Below are positions 57,575 through 64,000 of a stretch of 64,000 nucleotides of DNA, piece by piece. The number at the start of each line of letters is the position of its first letter. Within the stretch, counting starts at the first letter, position 1. The translations under genes and the position numbers were made by a program. This DNA is from Pseudovibrio brasiliensis (GTDB lineage Bacteria; Pseudomonadota; Alphaproteobacteria; Rhizobiales; Stappiaceae), in assembly GCF_018282095.1 (NCBI RefSeq), contig NZ_CP074126.1:3576341-3640340 (forward strand), read 5' to 3'. The notes under the pieces are model-generated. The model made no database searches and was not told where the DNA came from. It saw nothing but the letters and a program-made list of their open reading frames with translations.

Positions 57575-58042
57575 TTAATTTATAGGAGTATCACTCTGCA
57601 GAACCGGAACCGTAATATCGGTAATCGCGCCTGTGCTTTCGTCAATAATCTGCAGTTGAATGGAATCTGAACCGCGAACAAATGAAACTTTCTGGTCGCC
57701 AAAACTAACGGTGCCGCTGTCCTTTGGATCATCACCAAAGATCGCCTGGGAAACCTGATCCGCCAGCGCATAAATCAATCGGTTCTGCAGCTGGCGCACA
57801 AACAGGTCAGCAAGGCTGCTGCCGGAACCATCAGCCCCGCTGCCGGACCCGGACCCATACTTGTTGCTTCCCCCAACTGTCGCCGTTTTCTGCGCATTGG
57901 CTGTTGCAAACAGGTGTGTGGTGTTGGCCGCATATCCGCCAAAGCTCGGATTAGTCGGCTGATAAACAAGTTGTTGTGCGTGAGAAGAGCCCACACTGAG
58001 GGCACACCCCAGCATAAGCCCGAGAGCAGATGTTAGTCTCAT
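57575..58042 (-). CDS. csgF: CsgF curli assembly protein
   Basis: 155 residues. Signal peptide (about 1-22, SSHA), then the mature N-terminus QQLVYQPTNPSFGG that plugs CsgG, and a Gly/Ser-rich region near 60-80, ending in a beta-rich C-terminal part. CsgF couples the CsgG pore to fibre nucleation on the cell surface. First gene of csgFG. Only CsgE among the export partners is absent from this locus. Confidence 0.92.
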   Translation of the reverse strand: MRLTSALGLMLGCALSVGSSHAQQLVYQPTNPSFGGYAANTTHLFATANAQKTATVGGSNKYGSGSGSGADGSGSSLADLFVRQLQNRLIYALADQVSQAIFGDDPKDSGTVSFGDQKVSFVRGSDSIQLQIIDESTGAITDITVPVLQSDTPIN

Positions 58043-58389
58043 AGCAACCCCTAATCTAACGAGGACTTCATGATAAATTTCTGAGAAAGAAAGTGTCAGT
58101 TGTATCGATGTAGCTTTGGTATATTAGGGGATTACTATTGTGTCATCTCTCGACATATCGAGGTATTAGTTTCTTTTAACAAGGTAAGAACCAAGTAATT
58201 ACTATGAACTAATTTCACCTAAGGGATTATTGATAGAATATATCACCCATGAATTCATAGTGGCATTATTATCAATTCTAATAGCGCCCAAATATTTACA
58301 GCAGGCAGGCGAAATGCACTCCACCACAAGATGCAACCTGCACCATGACAGCGAGTTTTGAAGAGAAACAAAGAAGAAAAGTAGTAAGG
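58043..58389. other. AT-rich intergenic region with csgF promoter
   Basis: About 350 bp, strongly AT-rich, without an ORF. It should carry the promoter of csgFG. No repeat of the tRNA 3' end, which would mark an integration site, was seen. Confidence 0.5.
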
Positions 58390-58466
58390 TGGTAGGCCCG
58401 GAGGGACTTGAACCCCCAACCAGTCCGTTATGAGCGGACGGCTCTAACCAGTTGAGCTACAGGCCC
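58390..58466 (-). tRNA. tRNA with CAU anticodon (Ile2 or elongator Met)
   Basis: Full cloverleaf on the minus strand: acceptor GGGCCTG / CGGGCCT, D arm GCTC...GAGC, anticodon stem GTCCG / CGGAC with loop CTCATAA (anticodon CAT), T arm GGGGG-TTCAAGT-CCCTC, discriminator A and encoded CCA. The 1-72 pair is G-U. A CAT anticodon fits elongator Met or, if modified to lysidine, Ile2; the body pattern favours Ile2, but I cannot settle it. Confidence 0.93.
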
Positions 58467-58673
58467 TTACCGAGGACAGGTTCTACACCAACAACAGCCG
58501 TGGAGTAAATTGTTTAAAGCCGGGAGTCCGGCAGATCCTGTTGAAACTTGGGGATGTGTCTTTTCCCGTCAGATCAACAGAGGATTCATCACAATGCTTT
58601 ATAAATACCTGATTTTAAGAGAATATGTGAAAACTCAACACGCCACCGACAGCCTGCCCCCTTGGAGTGCATG

Positions 58674-59756
58674 ATGCGCCAGCCCCTCATTAAGTTCACC
58701 GCCTCCCTCTTTCTCCTTGTCGTAATTGGCTGGTTACTCTTCATAGGGCGCTCCCTCATCATCCCCCTGATTATCGCATTGGTGCTTTGGTACATCATCA
58801 ACTCAATGTCCTCCGCCCTGCGACATCTGCCGGTGATCGGCACCTACCTGCCGCGTCCCCTCACCATTTTGCTGGCCCTGTTCGCGATCTTCTATGTCGT
58901 CGGCATCCTGTTCAACATCGTCTCGGTCAACCTGCAGCAACTGGCGTTCGACGCCCCAACATATCAGGGACGGCTGGATGAACTGCTGCTCAAGCTGGCC
59001 AATCAGCTGAACATGGAAAAGCCGCTCCAGCTGTCGGATATCCTGCCCAACTTCTCGCTGAGCGCAGCCCTCAGCACCGGGGCATCGGTCCTCACCAGCC
59101 TTGCCGGTTCCAGTTCACTGGTCTTCATCTACGTGCTCTTCATGATTTTTGAGGCCGCCACATTCGACAAGAAACTGGCCGCACTCTTTGAAGATTCCGA
59201 CCGTGTACAGCTGGCGTTTGCCATTCGTGGAGAGATTGGGCGCCGCATGCGTCATTATATGGGCATAAAAACCGGCGTCAGCATCATCACCGGCTTCCTT
59301 ACATATGCCATCACATCCTGGGCGGGCCTGCCCTATGCAGCGCTCTTCGGCTTCATTGCCTTCCTGCTCAACTACATTCCAACCATCGGGTCCCTGATCG
59401 CAGTCATCTTCCCAAGTCTGCTGTCACTGGTTTACTTCGACACCCTCACACCATTTATCGCCATTACATTGGGGCTGGGAGCAGTTCAGTTCATTCTCGG
59501 CAATCTGGTGGAACCACGTCTGATGGGCACACAACTTAACATTTCACCCCTCGTCATTATGATCTCTTTGAGCTTTTGGGGCGCATTATGGGGTGTAATT
59601 GGAATGGTGCTGTGCGTGCCGCTTGTCGTGCTCGCCATCATCATTTGCGCTCAATTCCCGTCTTCCCGCCCCATTGCAATCCTGCTGTCGGGAGATGGAA
59701 ACGTGGGTGATCCAATTATTCTTGATCATCAAAATCAAACCCGTGAATTGACATGA
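58674..59756 (+). CDS. AI-2E family (PerM) membrane permease
   Basis: 360 residues with about eight membrane helices and a long soluble loop after helix 3 (about 85-150, rich in leucines), the outline of AI-2E/PerM proteins. The C-terminal half holds GLPYAALFGFIAFLLNYIP, PTIGSLIA and EPRLMGTQLNISPLV, the family signature. Known members move autoinducer-2 or ions (Na+/H+ exchange) and the substrate here is unknown. ATG 58674 with GGAG six bases upstream. Separated by 126 bp from the SIMPL gene. Confidence 0.85.
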   Translation: MRQPLIKFTASLFLLVVIGWLLFIGRSLIIPLIIALVLWYIINSMSSALRHLPVIGTYLPRPLTILLALFAIFYVVGILFNIVSVNLQQLAFDAPTYQGRLDELLLKLANQLNMEKPLQLSDILPNFSLSAALSTGASVLTSLAGSSSLVFIYVLFMIFEAATFDKKLAALFEDSDRVQLAFAIRGEIGRRMRHYMGIKTGVSIITGFLTYAITSWAGLPYAALFGFIAFLLNYIPTIGSLIAVIFPSLLSLVYFDTLTPFIAITLGLGAVQFILGNLVEPRLMGTQLNISPLVIMISLSFWGALWGVIGMVLCVPLVVLAIIICAQFPSSRPIAILLSGDGNVGDPIILDHQNQTRELT

Positions 59757-59881
59757 TCACGCCCGAGAGCCGCCGCAATTGTAACTTCTAATTGCATTTC
59801 TAGATATTCGGCTGATCAAGAATGACAGTCAGGCCCCCTGATCTTGCATCAGCCCAAACGACTTTGACATTGGAGTTTTTA

Positions 59882-60637
59882 ATGCAGAACAAACAGAAGA
59901 AATTGCGTCTTCCAAGCATGAGCGCGCTGGCCGTTGCCGGTCTTGTTGCCGCTGCCCTTGTTGTTTCCAGTGGTGTGAATGCCAAGGCTGCTGAGCAGAC
60001 CGGCAAAATCACTATCTCTGGACAGGGCTCCGTCAACGTGGCACCGGATATGGCGACGCTGGTCTCCCGTGTAATCACGCAGGGCGATGACGCAAAATCT
60101 GCACTTCAGCAAAACTCAGTCACCATGCGCGCCATCCTGCAGGATGTTGAAGACGCTGGCATCGACAAGAAGAACATCCAGACAACCGGCTTTGATATCT
60201 CCCCGATCTACGACAACCGTCGTCTCAACAACGGTGAGCGCAAAGCCCCTGAGATTGTTGGATACCGCGTACAAAACGGCATCCGCATCAATCTGAAAGA
60301 CATCACCAAACTCGGCACAACACTCGACATGCTGGTGCAGAACGGCTCCAACGATGTGGGCCAGATCCAGTTCGGCGTGTCCAATCCTGAGAAATACATT
60401 GATGAAGCACGGGAAAGCGCAGTGAAGGATGCCCGCACCAAGGCCGAAACCTACGCGAAAGCCGCTGGTGTCACACTCGGCAAGGTCCTGAGCATTTCCG
60501 AAGCTGGATATAACCCAAGCCCATATCCGGAAATGATGGCGATGAGAGCTGCAAAAATGGACAGCGCCCCTCCAATTGCAGCAGGTCAAGAAACCCTCTC
60601 GTCATCCGTGACAATAACATATGAGCTTGTGCAATAA
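59882..60637 (+). CDS. SIMPL-domain (DUF541) secreted protein
   Basis: 251 residues. Signal peptide (1-37, VNAKA) then the SIMPL domain: ITISGQGSVNVAPDMATL, later VSNPEKYIDEARESAVKDARTKAETYAKAAGV and the final VTITYEL. Bacterial homologues are periplasmic proteins (E. coli YggE) tied to oxidative or heavy-metal stress, with unknown chemistry. ATG 59882 follows TTGGAG. A terminator 25 bp past the stop closes it. Confidence 0.88.
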   Translation: MQNKQKKLRLPSMSALAVAGLVAAALVVSSGVNAKAAEQTGKITISGQGSVNVAPDMATLVSRVITQGDDAKSALQQNSVTMRAILQDVEDAGIDKKNIQTTGFDISPIYDNRRLNNGERKAPEIVGYRVQNGIRINLKDITKLGTTLDMLVQNGSNDVGQIQFGVSNPEKYIDEARESAVKDARTKAETYAKAAGVTLGKVLSISEAGYNPSPYPEMMAMRAAKMDSAPPIAAGQETLSSSVTITYELVQ

Positions 60638-60661
60638 ACACGAGCCTCCAACACCACCTTC

Positions 60662-60692
60662 AAAACCCCGCACCCCGCGGGGTTTTCTTTTT
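60662..60692 (+). terminator. Rho-independent terminator of SIMPL gene
   Basis: Perfect 10-bp stem AAAACCCCGC / GCGGGGTTTT (60662-60686), 5-nt loop, CTTTTTCC tail. Confidence 0.9.
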
Positions 60693-61118
60693 CCAGCCCG
60701 GCATGTCCCGCCAAACACACTGCTGCATCAAGAAAAGCACCATGCTACACTTGGCAACACCACGCTCATCAGCAGCAGGAAAAGCGACCTCCACTTTCCC
60801 AGGCTGCACACCACCCTAAATCCGGCAGTTTTGACAAGTCATAAAACAAGCATGACTATGTGCAGAACACCGCCATTTGCCCGCACCAAACCACGCCTCT
60901 CGATTTGCCCTGATGTTTACCGAAAAAAGGGCCTCCCCGTGCTAAGGAAAGGCTAAGCCTACGAAACAAAAGGAACAATCCGCCAATTTATGCGGGGCCA
61001 ATTTATGCGGAATCGATTTCTGCCGGTCTTAACAGGCCCCTTCATTTAATAAGAAAATACTTTACTTATTAAATTCCGCAAATTAAGAAAGAAATATATT
61101 TCTAAATAGGTGATACTC
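60693..61118. other. Intergenic region with repeats ahead of MFS gene
   Basis: About 425 bp with no supported gene. It includes two copies of GCCAATTTATGCGG in direct repeat (60982-60995 and 60997-61010), the inverted repeat TTTAATAAG / CTTATTAAA (61045-61073), and the perfect palindrome AGAAATATATTTCT (61090-61103) 15 bp before the MFS start. These are candidate regulator sites. No -35/-10 pair was assigned. Confidence 0.45.
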
Positions 61119-62558
61119 GTGACCATATCCAATCCCACACAATCTGTTCCTTTATCTCCCTTAAAGAACCTGACAATGGATGGTCGCTGGTTGGCGTCCC
61201 TCATTATGATCCTCGGCGTTGGCTCTGCCAGCATGAACAGCTTCCTGTCCTCCGCCATCATGCCAGACATCATCCGAGATCTTGGCGGCCAGCAGCGCGC
61301 CTTCTGGGTGCTCAGCCTGTTTCAGATCGGCTCCATTCTGGCTGGCACGGTCACAGGATCCCTGAAAGCCAACATTGGCGCCCGCCCACTCTTCATTGCC
61401 GCCGCACTGTCATTCCTCGCTGGCTCCTTTGTTGCAGGCGCAGCCAACTCGCTGGAACACCTGCTGCTTGGCAGAATGCTTCAGGGCCTGGGAGAAGGCA
61501 TGATCGTTTCTCTCTGCTACACCTTGATTTCAGACCTTTACCCCAAAACCGCCGTCTCCTCCGTCTTTGCACTCCTCTCAGGTGTCTGGGCTGTTTCCGC
61601 AGGCATTGGCCCTCTCACCGCTGGAATGCTGACCGACAGCTGGTCCTGGCGTGCTGTGTTCTATGCAAACCTGCCGCTCGCCTTGCTCCTGCTGATCCTC
61701 GCAATCACCGTCATTCCCGCAACCACACGGGAGAAGACAGAAACATCCGTAGGCACAGGCAAAAAGAACATCATCCCGCGCCTCTCCTTGCTCGCAGTGG
61801 CCGTGCTGTTGATCGCCTATGTGGGCGAACTGCGCGACCTCAGACACATCTCACTGGCACTGATCGTCGGCGTAGCCCTGCTGTTCATGGCCGTCAGCTG
61901 GGATAAGAAGAGCAGCGCCCCGTTCATTCCGCGCAGCGCCTTCCGGTTCAACGGCATCATCGGCCTTGGCATGTGGGTCACCCTGCTGCTTTCCATCTCC
62001 AGCGCCGCCCGCGTTGTCTACGGCACGGCGATGGGACAGGTTCTCTGGGGCCTCACAGTCACACAGGCCTCCTACGCCATGGCCATCACCGCCTTCAGCT
62101 GGACAGCCGCAGCATGGATCGTCGCACGCGTACAGACACCGCACGTACAAACCTACCTGATCCGTGTGGGAACCCTCAGCATCATCGCAGGTTCACTGCT
62201 CACCATGTGGGCCCTCTCCGCCATGTCCCTCTGGATCTTCCTCGTCTCCTCGATCTTTGCCGGAGCAGGGTTTGGCATGAGCAGCCAGTTCCTCAAGAAG
62301 GCAATCATCTATGCGGAGCAGGATGATGAGCGCGACAGAGCCTCTGGCTTCATCGGTCCGCTGCAATCCGCAGGCATGGCAATCGGCGCGGCCTTGGCTG
62401 GCCTGCTGGCAGGTCTCACCGGTTTCTCCATCCCCGGTGCGGAAGATCTGATCACATTGGAAAATGCAGCTTCATCCGGCCCCCTCGTCTTCCTCATCAT
62501 GGCACTGATCTCCAGCCTCGCCGCCATTGCGGCGTTCAAAATGCCAAAGATGACCTAA
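61119..62558 (+). CDS. MFS transporter, DHA2/EmrB-like (14-helix type)
   Basis: About 479 residues with about 14 membrane helices. Near residue 65 the loop SLKANIGARPL and helix-4 motif LLGRMLQGLGEGMIVSLCYT are typical of DHA2 drug-H+ antiporters; motif C-like GVWAVSAGIGPLTAGMLTD follows. It would export drugs or metabolites in exchange for protons. GTG 61119 is preceded by AGGTG; a GTG three codons earlier (61110) or Met at MDGRWL are alternatives. The gene ends beside a palindromic repeat. Confidence 0.88.
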   Translation: MTISNPTQSVPLSPLKNLTMDGRWLASLIMILGVGSASMNSFLSSAIMPDIIRDLGGQQRAFWVLSLFQIGSILAGTVTGSLKANIGARPLFIAAALSFLAGSFVAGAANSLEHLLLGRMLQGLGEGMIVSLCYTLISDLYPKTAVSSVFALLSGVWAVSAGIGPLTAGMLTDSWSWRAVFYANLPLALLLLILAITVIPATTREKTETSVGTGKKNIIPRLSLLAVAVLLIAYVGELRDLRHISLALIVGVALLFMAVSWDKKSSAPFIPRSAFRFNGIIGLGMWVTLLLSISSAARVVYGTAMGQVLWGLTVTQASYAMAITAFSWTAAAWIVARVQTPHVQTYLIRVGTLSIIAGSLLTMWALSAMSLWIFLVSSIFAGAGFGMSSQFLKKAIIYAEQDDERDRASGFIGPLQSAGMAIGAALAGLLAGLTGFSIPGAEDLITLENAASSGPLVFLIMALISSLAAIAAFKMPKMT

Positions 62559-62567
62559 GCTTTAAAG

Positions 62568-62666
62568 CGTATCTCTGAAAAGTGGATACCGGTTTTCAGA
62601 TAAAGATACGAAAAAACAAAAGCTAAAGCAGATCAAGCGTTTCAGCTTAAACGCGAACTGCTTTAG
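62568..62666. repeat. Two-palindrome intergenic mosaic element (RIME-like)
   Basis: About 99 bp with two large palindromes. First: CGTATCTCTGAAAA and TTTTCAG-ATAA-AGATACG (62568-62610). Second: CTAAAGCAG ... CTGCTTTAG (62623-62666), with an inner GCGTTT / AAACGC pair. The architecture, two palindromes in about 100 bp just downstream of a gene, matches the intergenic mosaic elements known from rhizobia. Confidence 0.6.
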
Positions 62667-62769
62667 AGGAGAGACAGCATGTGCCGCAAATGTGGAGACA
62701 ACTCCGGCCGCGATCCGCCAGAAACATAGGCACCGGCCGGTGCTCAAATTAAAGGACGTCCATCCGGAT

Positions 62770-63162
62770 TTACCGAGGCAGCGGCTGCCCCGGTGGCGGT
62801 GCAGGCGGCTGCCGCAAAGGTTGATCAAAATATCTGTCAGGCCCATGACCACCCCACCCAACATTGTGCATGCGGCTCATCATCACAAACATCATAATCG
62901 CGACAATCACCACCAGAACAAGCAGGGTCGTGACAATCGAAGCCACAATCACCCATCCCCACCCCGGCTTCCGCTCCACAGCAGCCCGCAACCCATCCAG
63001 TTCCCGACGAAAATCTTCCGGCTCCATATCCCTGCTCCAATGAACAACCAGGAGCAAGAATGGCAGAAACACCGACATGAGAAGCATTACAATTACACTC
63101 ACTGCATTTATCAAAAAAGAGGAAGTCAGATAACTGGGCAAAGCAGACTGAGTTTTTTTCAT
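62770..63162 (-). CDS. Two-helix membrane protein, unknown
   Basis: 130 residues. A first membrane helix (about 20-42, VSVIVMLLMSVFLPFLLLVV), a charged middle stretch (DMEPEDFRRELDGLRAAVERK), a second helix (about 70-93, VIVASIVTTLLVLVVIVAIMMF) and a His/Gly/Pro-rich tail. Not recognised. The last 40 residues are rich in proline and resemble a flexible linker. It lies between the mosaic element and the metalloprotease gene. Confidence 0.55.
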   Translation of the reverse strand: MKKTQSALPSYLTSSFLINAVSVIVMLLMSVFLPFLLLVVHWSRDMEPEDFRRELDGLRAAVERKPGWGWVIVASIVTTLLVLVVIVAIMMFVMMSRMHNVGWGGHGPDRYFDQPLRQPPAPPPGQPLPR

Positions 63163-63351
63163 ACATCACCAAAGCTATCTCAAAATGAATTGAGTTCAAA
63201 AAAATAACCCAAATACAAACCGGCAGCTTATGAAAATTTAATGCATATAGAACCCAAAATAGAAAATATTTAATTCCCACAATGCAATGAAAATTGATTA
63301 GTATTCAGCTTCAAATAATACGATTTTTCTCACACAATTGGAATTATTAAA

Positions 63352-64000
63352 ATGTGTGCATTTTGCCAACCAGGCCGCCTTGGTTGTTTTGATGAAGATA
63401 TCTCTGCAAATAACCTAGTTAATTATACACTCAATGAATCAAGCCAAACTCAATGGTTGGGAAGACAATCAAACGGTCAACCTGCAACCAGTGCGAGTTA
63501 TATTATGTTTTCTACAGGAAGTCGCAATCTAGATGCACTTCTCATCGGAACCAAATGGAATACTACTGCCGTCACCTATAAGTTCCCTACATTCAAGTCA
63601 GATGTATCAGCCCCTTTGATACAAAACGACGGCACCGCAACAACTTCCTTCCAGCCTATGAATGGCAGCTGGAAATCTGCGGTGAAGTCTGTTTTCGATA
63701 TGTATGAATCTGTTAGTCAGCTCACATTTACTGAAAAAGCAAGTAATGATGATGCAAACTTGGTACTCAGTAGAACAACTGATCCTAGTTTGAATACTGC
63801 GTACGGAATCTTCCCAAATCAGAACGGCTATTCATTTCAATGGTATAAGTCTAGCAATTATGACACTCACCCCAAGATGGGGAGTTATACATGGCATACA
63901 ATCATTCATGAAACAGGGCATACAATGGGTTTGGCACATGGTCATTCAGCCGATTTTTTTGGCCATCCCTTGTCTCAACTCGTAGATGGAGAAACGCTAT
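63352..64000 (+). CDS. Serralysin-like (M10) metalloprotease, cut by window end
   Basis: The first 216 codons, reaching the window edge without a stop. The zinc motif HETGHTMGLAH (His186, Glu187, His190, His196) is the HExxHxxGxxH signature of metzincins, and the surrounding SYTWHTIIHETGHTMGL fits serralysins. No signal peptide is seen; serralysins leave by a type I system using C-terminal glycine-rich repeats, which would lie beyond the window. The start MCAFCQPG is Cys-rich. Codons are more AT-rich than neighbours, consistent with transfer. Secreted protease that could act on tissue or nutrient protein. Confidence 0.75.
   Translation, partial: MCAFCQPGRLGCFDEDISANNLVNYTLNESSQTQWLGRQSNGQPATSASYIMFSTGSRNLDALLIGTKWNTTAVTYKFPTFKSDVSAPLIQNDGTATTSFQPMNGSWKSAVKSVFDMYESVSQLTFTEKASNDDANLVLSRTTDPSLNTAYGIFPNQNGYSFQWYKSSNYDTHPKMGSYTWHTIIHETGHTMGLAHGHSADFFGHPLSQLVDGETL

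Noticed and set aside
58390-58466. tRNA gene as a phage or island attachment site
   Set aside because: No integrase nearby and no second copy of the tRNA 3' end was noticed in the window.
60621-60956. 111-residue open frame after the SIMPL gene
   Set aside because: It overlaps the SIMPL gene end and runs through that gene's terminator; low-complexity composition.

Overview
The window looks like chromosome from a marine alphaproteobacterium of the order Hyphomicrobiales (Rhizobiales), most likely a Stappiaceae member such as Pseudovibrio. This is inferred from the moderate GC content, a BA14K-family secreted protein, an extensin-like protein, a DUF2336 protein, a fused ArsR-methyltransferase regulator ahead of metF-metH, and a short two-palindrome intergenic element that recalls Rhizobium intergenic mosaic elements. 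No database search was possible. I see no phage, insertion sequence or CRISPR array.

Layout. 0-2.2 kb: cell-wall enzymes (lytic transglycosylase, AmpD-like amidase) and a TerB/DnaJ protein. 2.5-10.1 kb: a membrane GGDEF-EAL protein, a DoxX-like membrane protein, and a MarR regulator divergent from a 1200-residue hydantoinase/5-oxoprolinase, with a palindrome inside the shared promoter. 10.2-14.3 kb: small hypotheticals, an orphan Phd/YefM antitoxin, a Ca/Na-type antiporter and two tandem TauE/SafE permeases. 14.3-20 kb: thioesterase, GST-like protein, methyltransferase, HugZ-like flavoprotein, BA14K protein, extensin-like protein, a 27-residue membrane peptide and azoreductase. 20.2-26.1 kb: methionine operon (ArsR-methyltransferase, metF, metH) behind a perfect 18-bp palindrome. 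26.2-35.7 kb: MscS-type channel, DUF2336 protein, OxyR, a LuxR-type regulator, a SufR-like cysteine-rich regulator, and a GGDEF protein with a ruined EAL domain. 35.9-40.3 kb: ettA, a solitary CbiM-like cobalt permease under a clear cobalamin riboswitch, and a HAD-fold protein lacking its nucleophile. 40.6-49 kb: a 1092-residue protein fusing an ammonium-transporter-like membrane domain to PAS-GGDEF-EAL, then sbcCD. 49.3-53.5 kb: pirin, arsR-arsC-arsH without an efflux pump, GNAT and a BadF/BcrA-type kinase. 53.5-58.1 kb: a curli-type amyloid locus (csgF, csgG, a very large CsgA-like protein and two further curlin-like proteins). 58.4-64 kb: a CAU-anticodon tRNA, AI-2E-family permease, SIMPL protein, MFS transporter and the first 216 codons of a serralysin-like metalloprotease cut by the window edge.

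How parts work together. The B12-dependent methionine synthase and the riboswitch-controlled cobalt permease belong to one cofactor economy. Three GGDEF/EAL proteins and the curli locus point to control of surface attachment, although no direct regulatory link is visible. The most unusual item is the Amt-like/PAS/GGDEF/EAL fusion, a candidate ammonium-to-cyclic-di-GMP sensor. The curli locus with its 520-residue CsgA and no adjacent csgD or csgE comes next.
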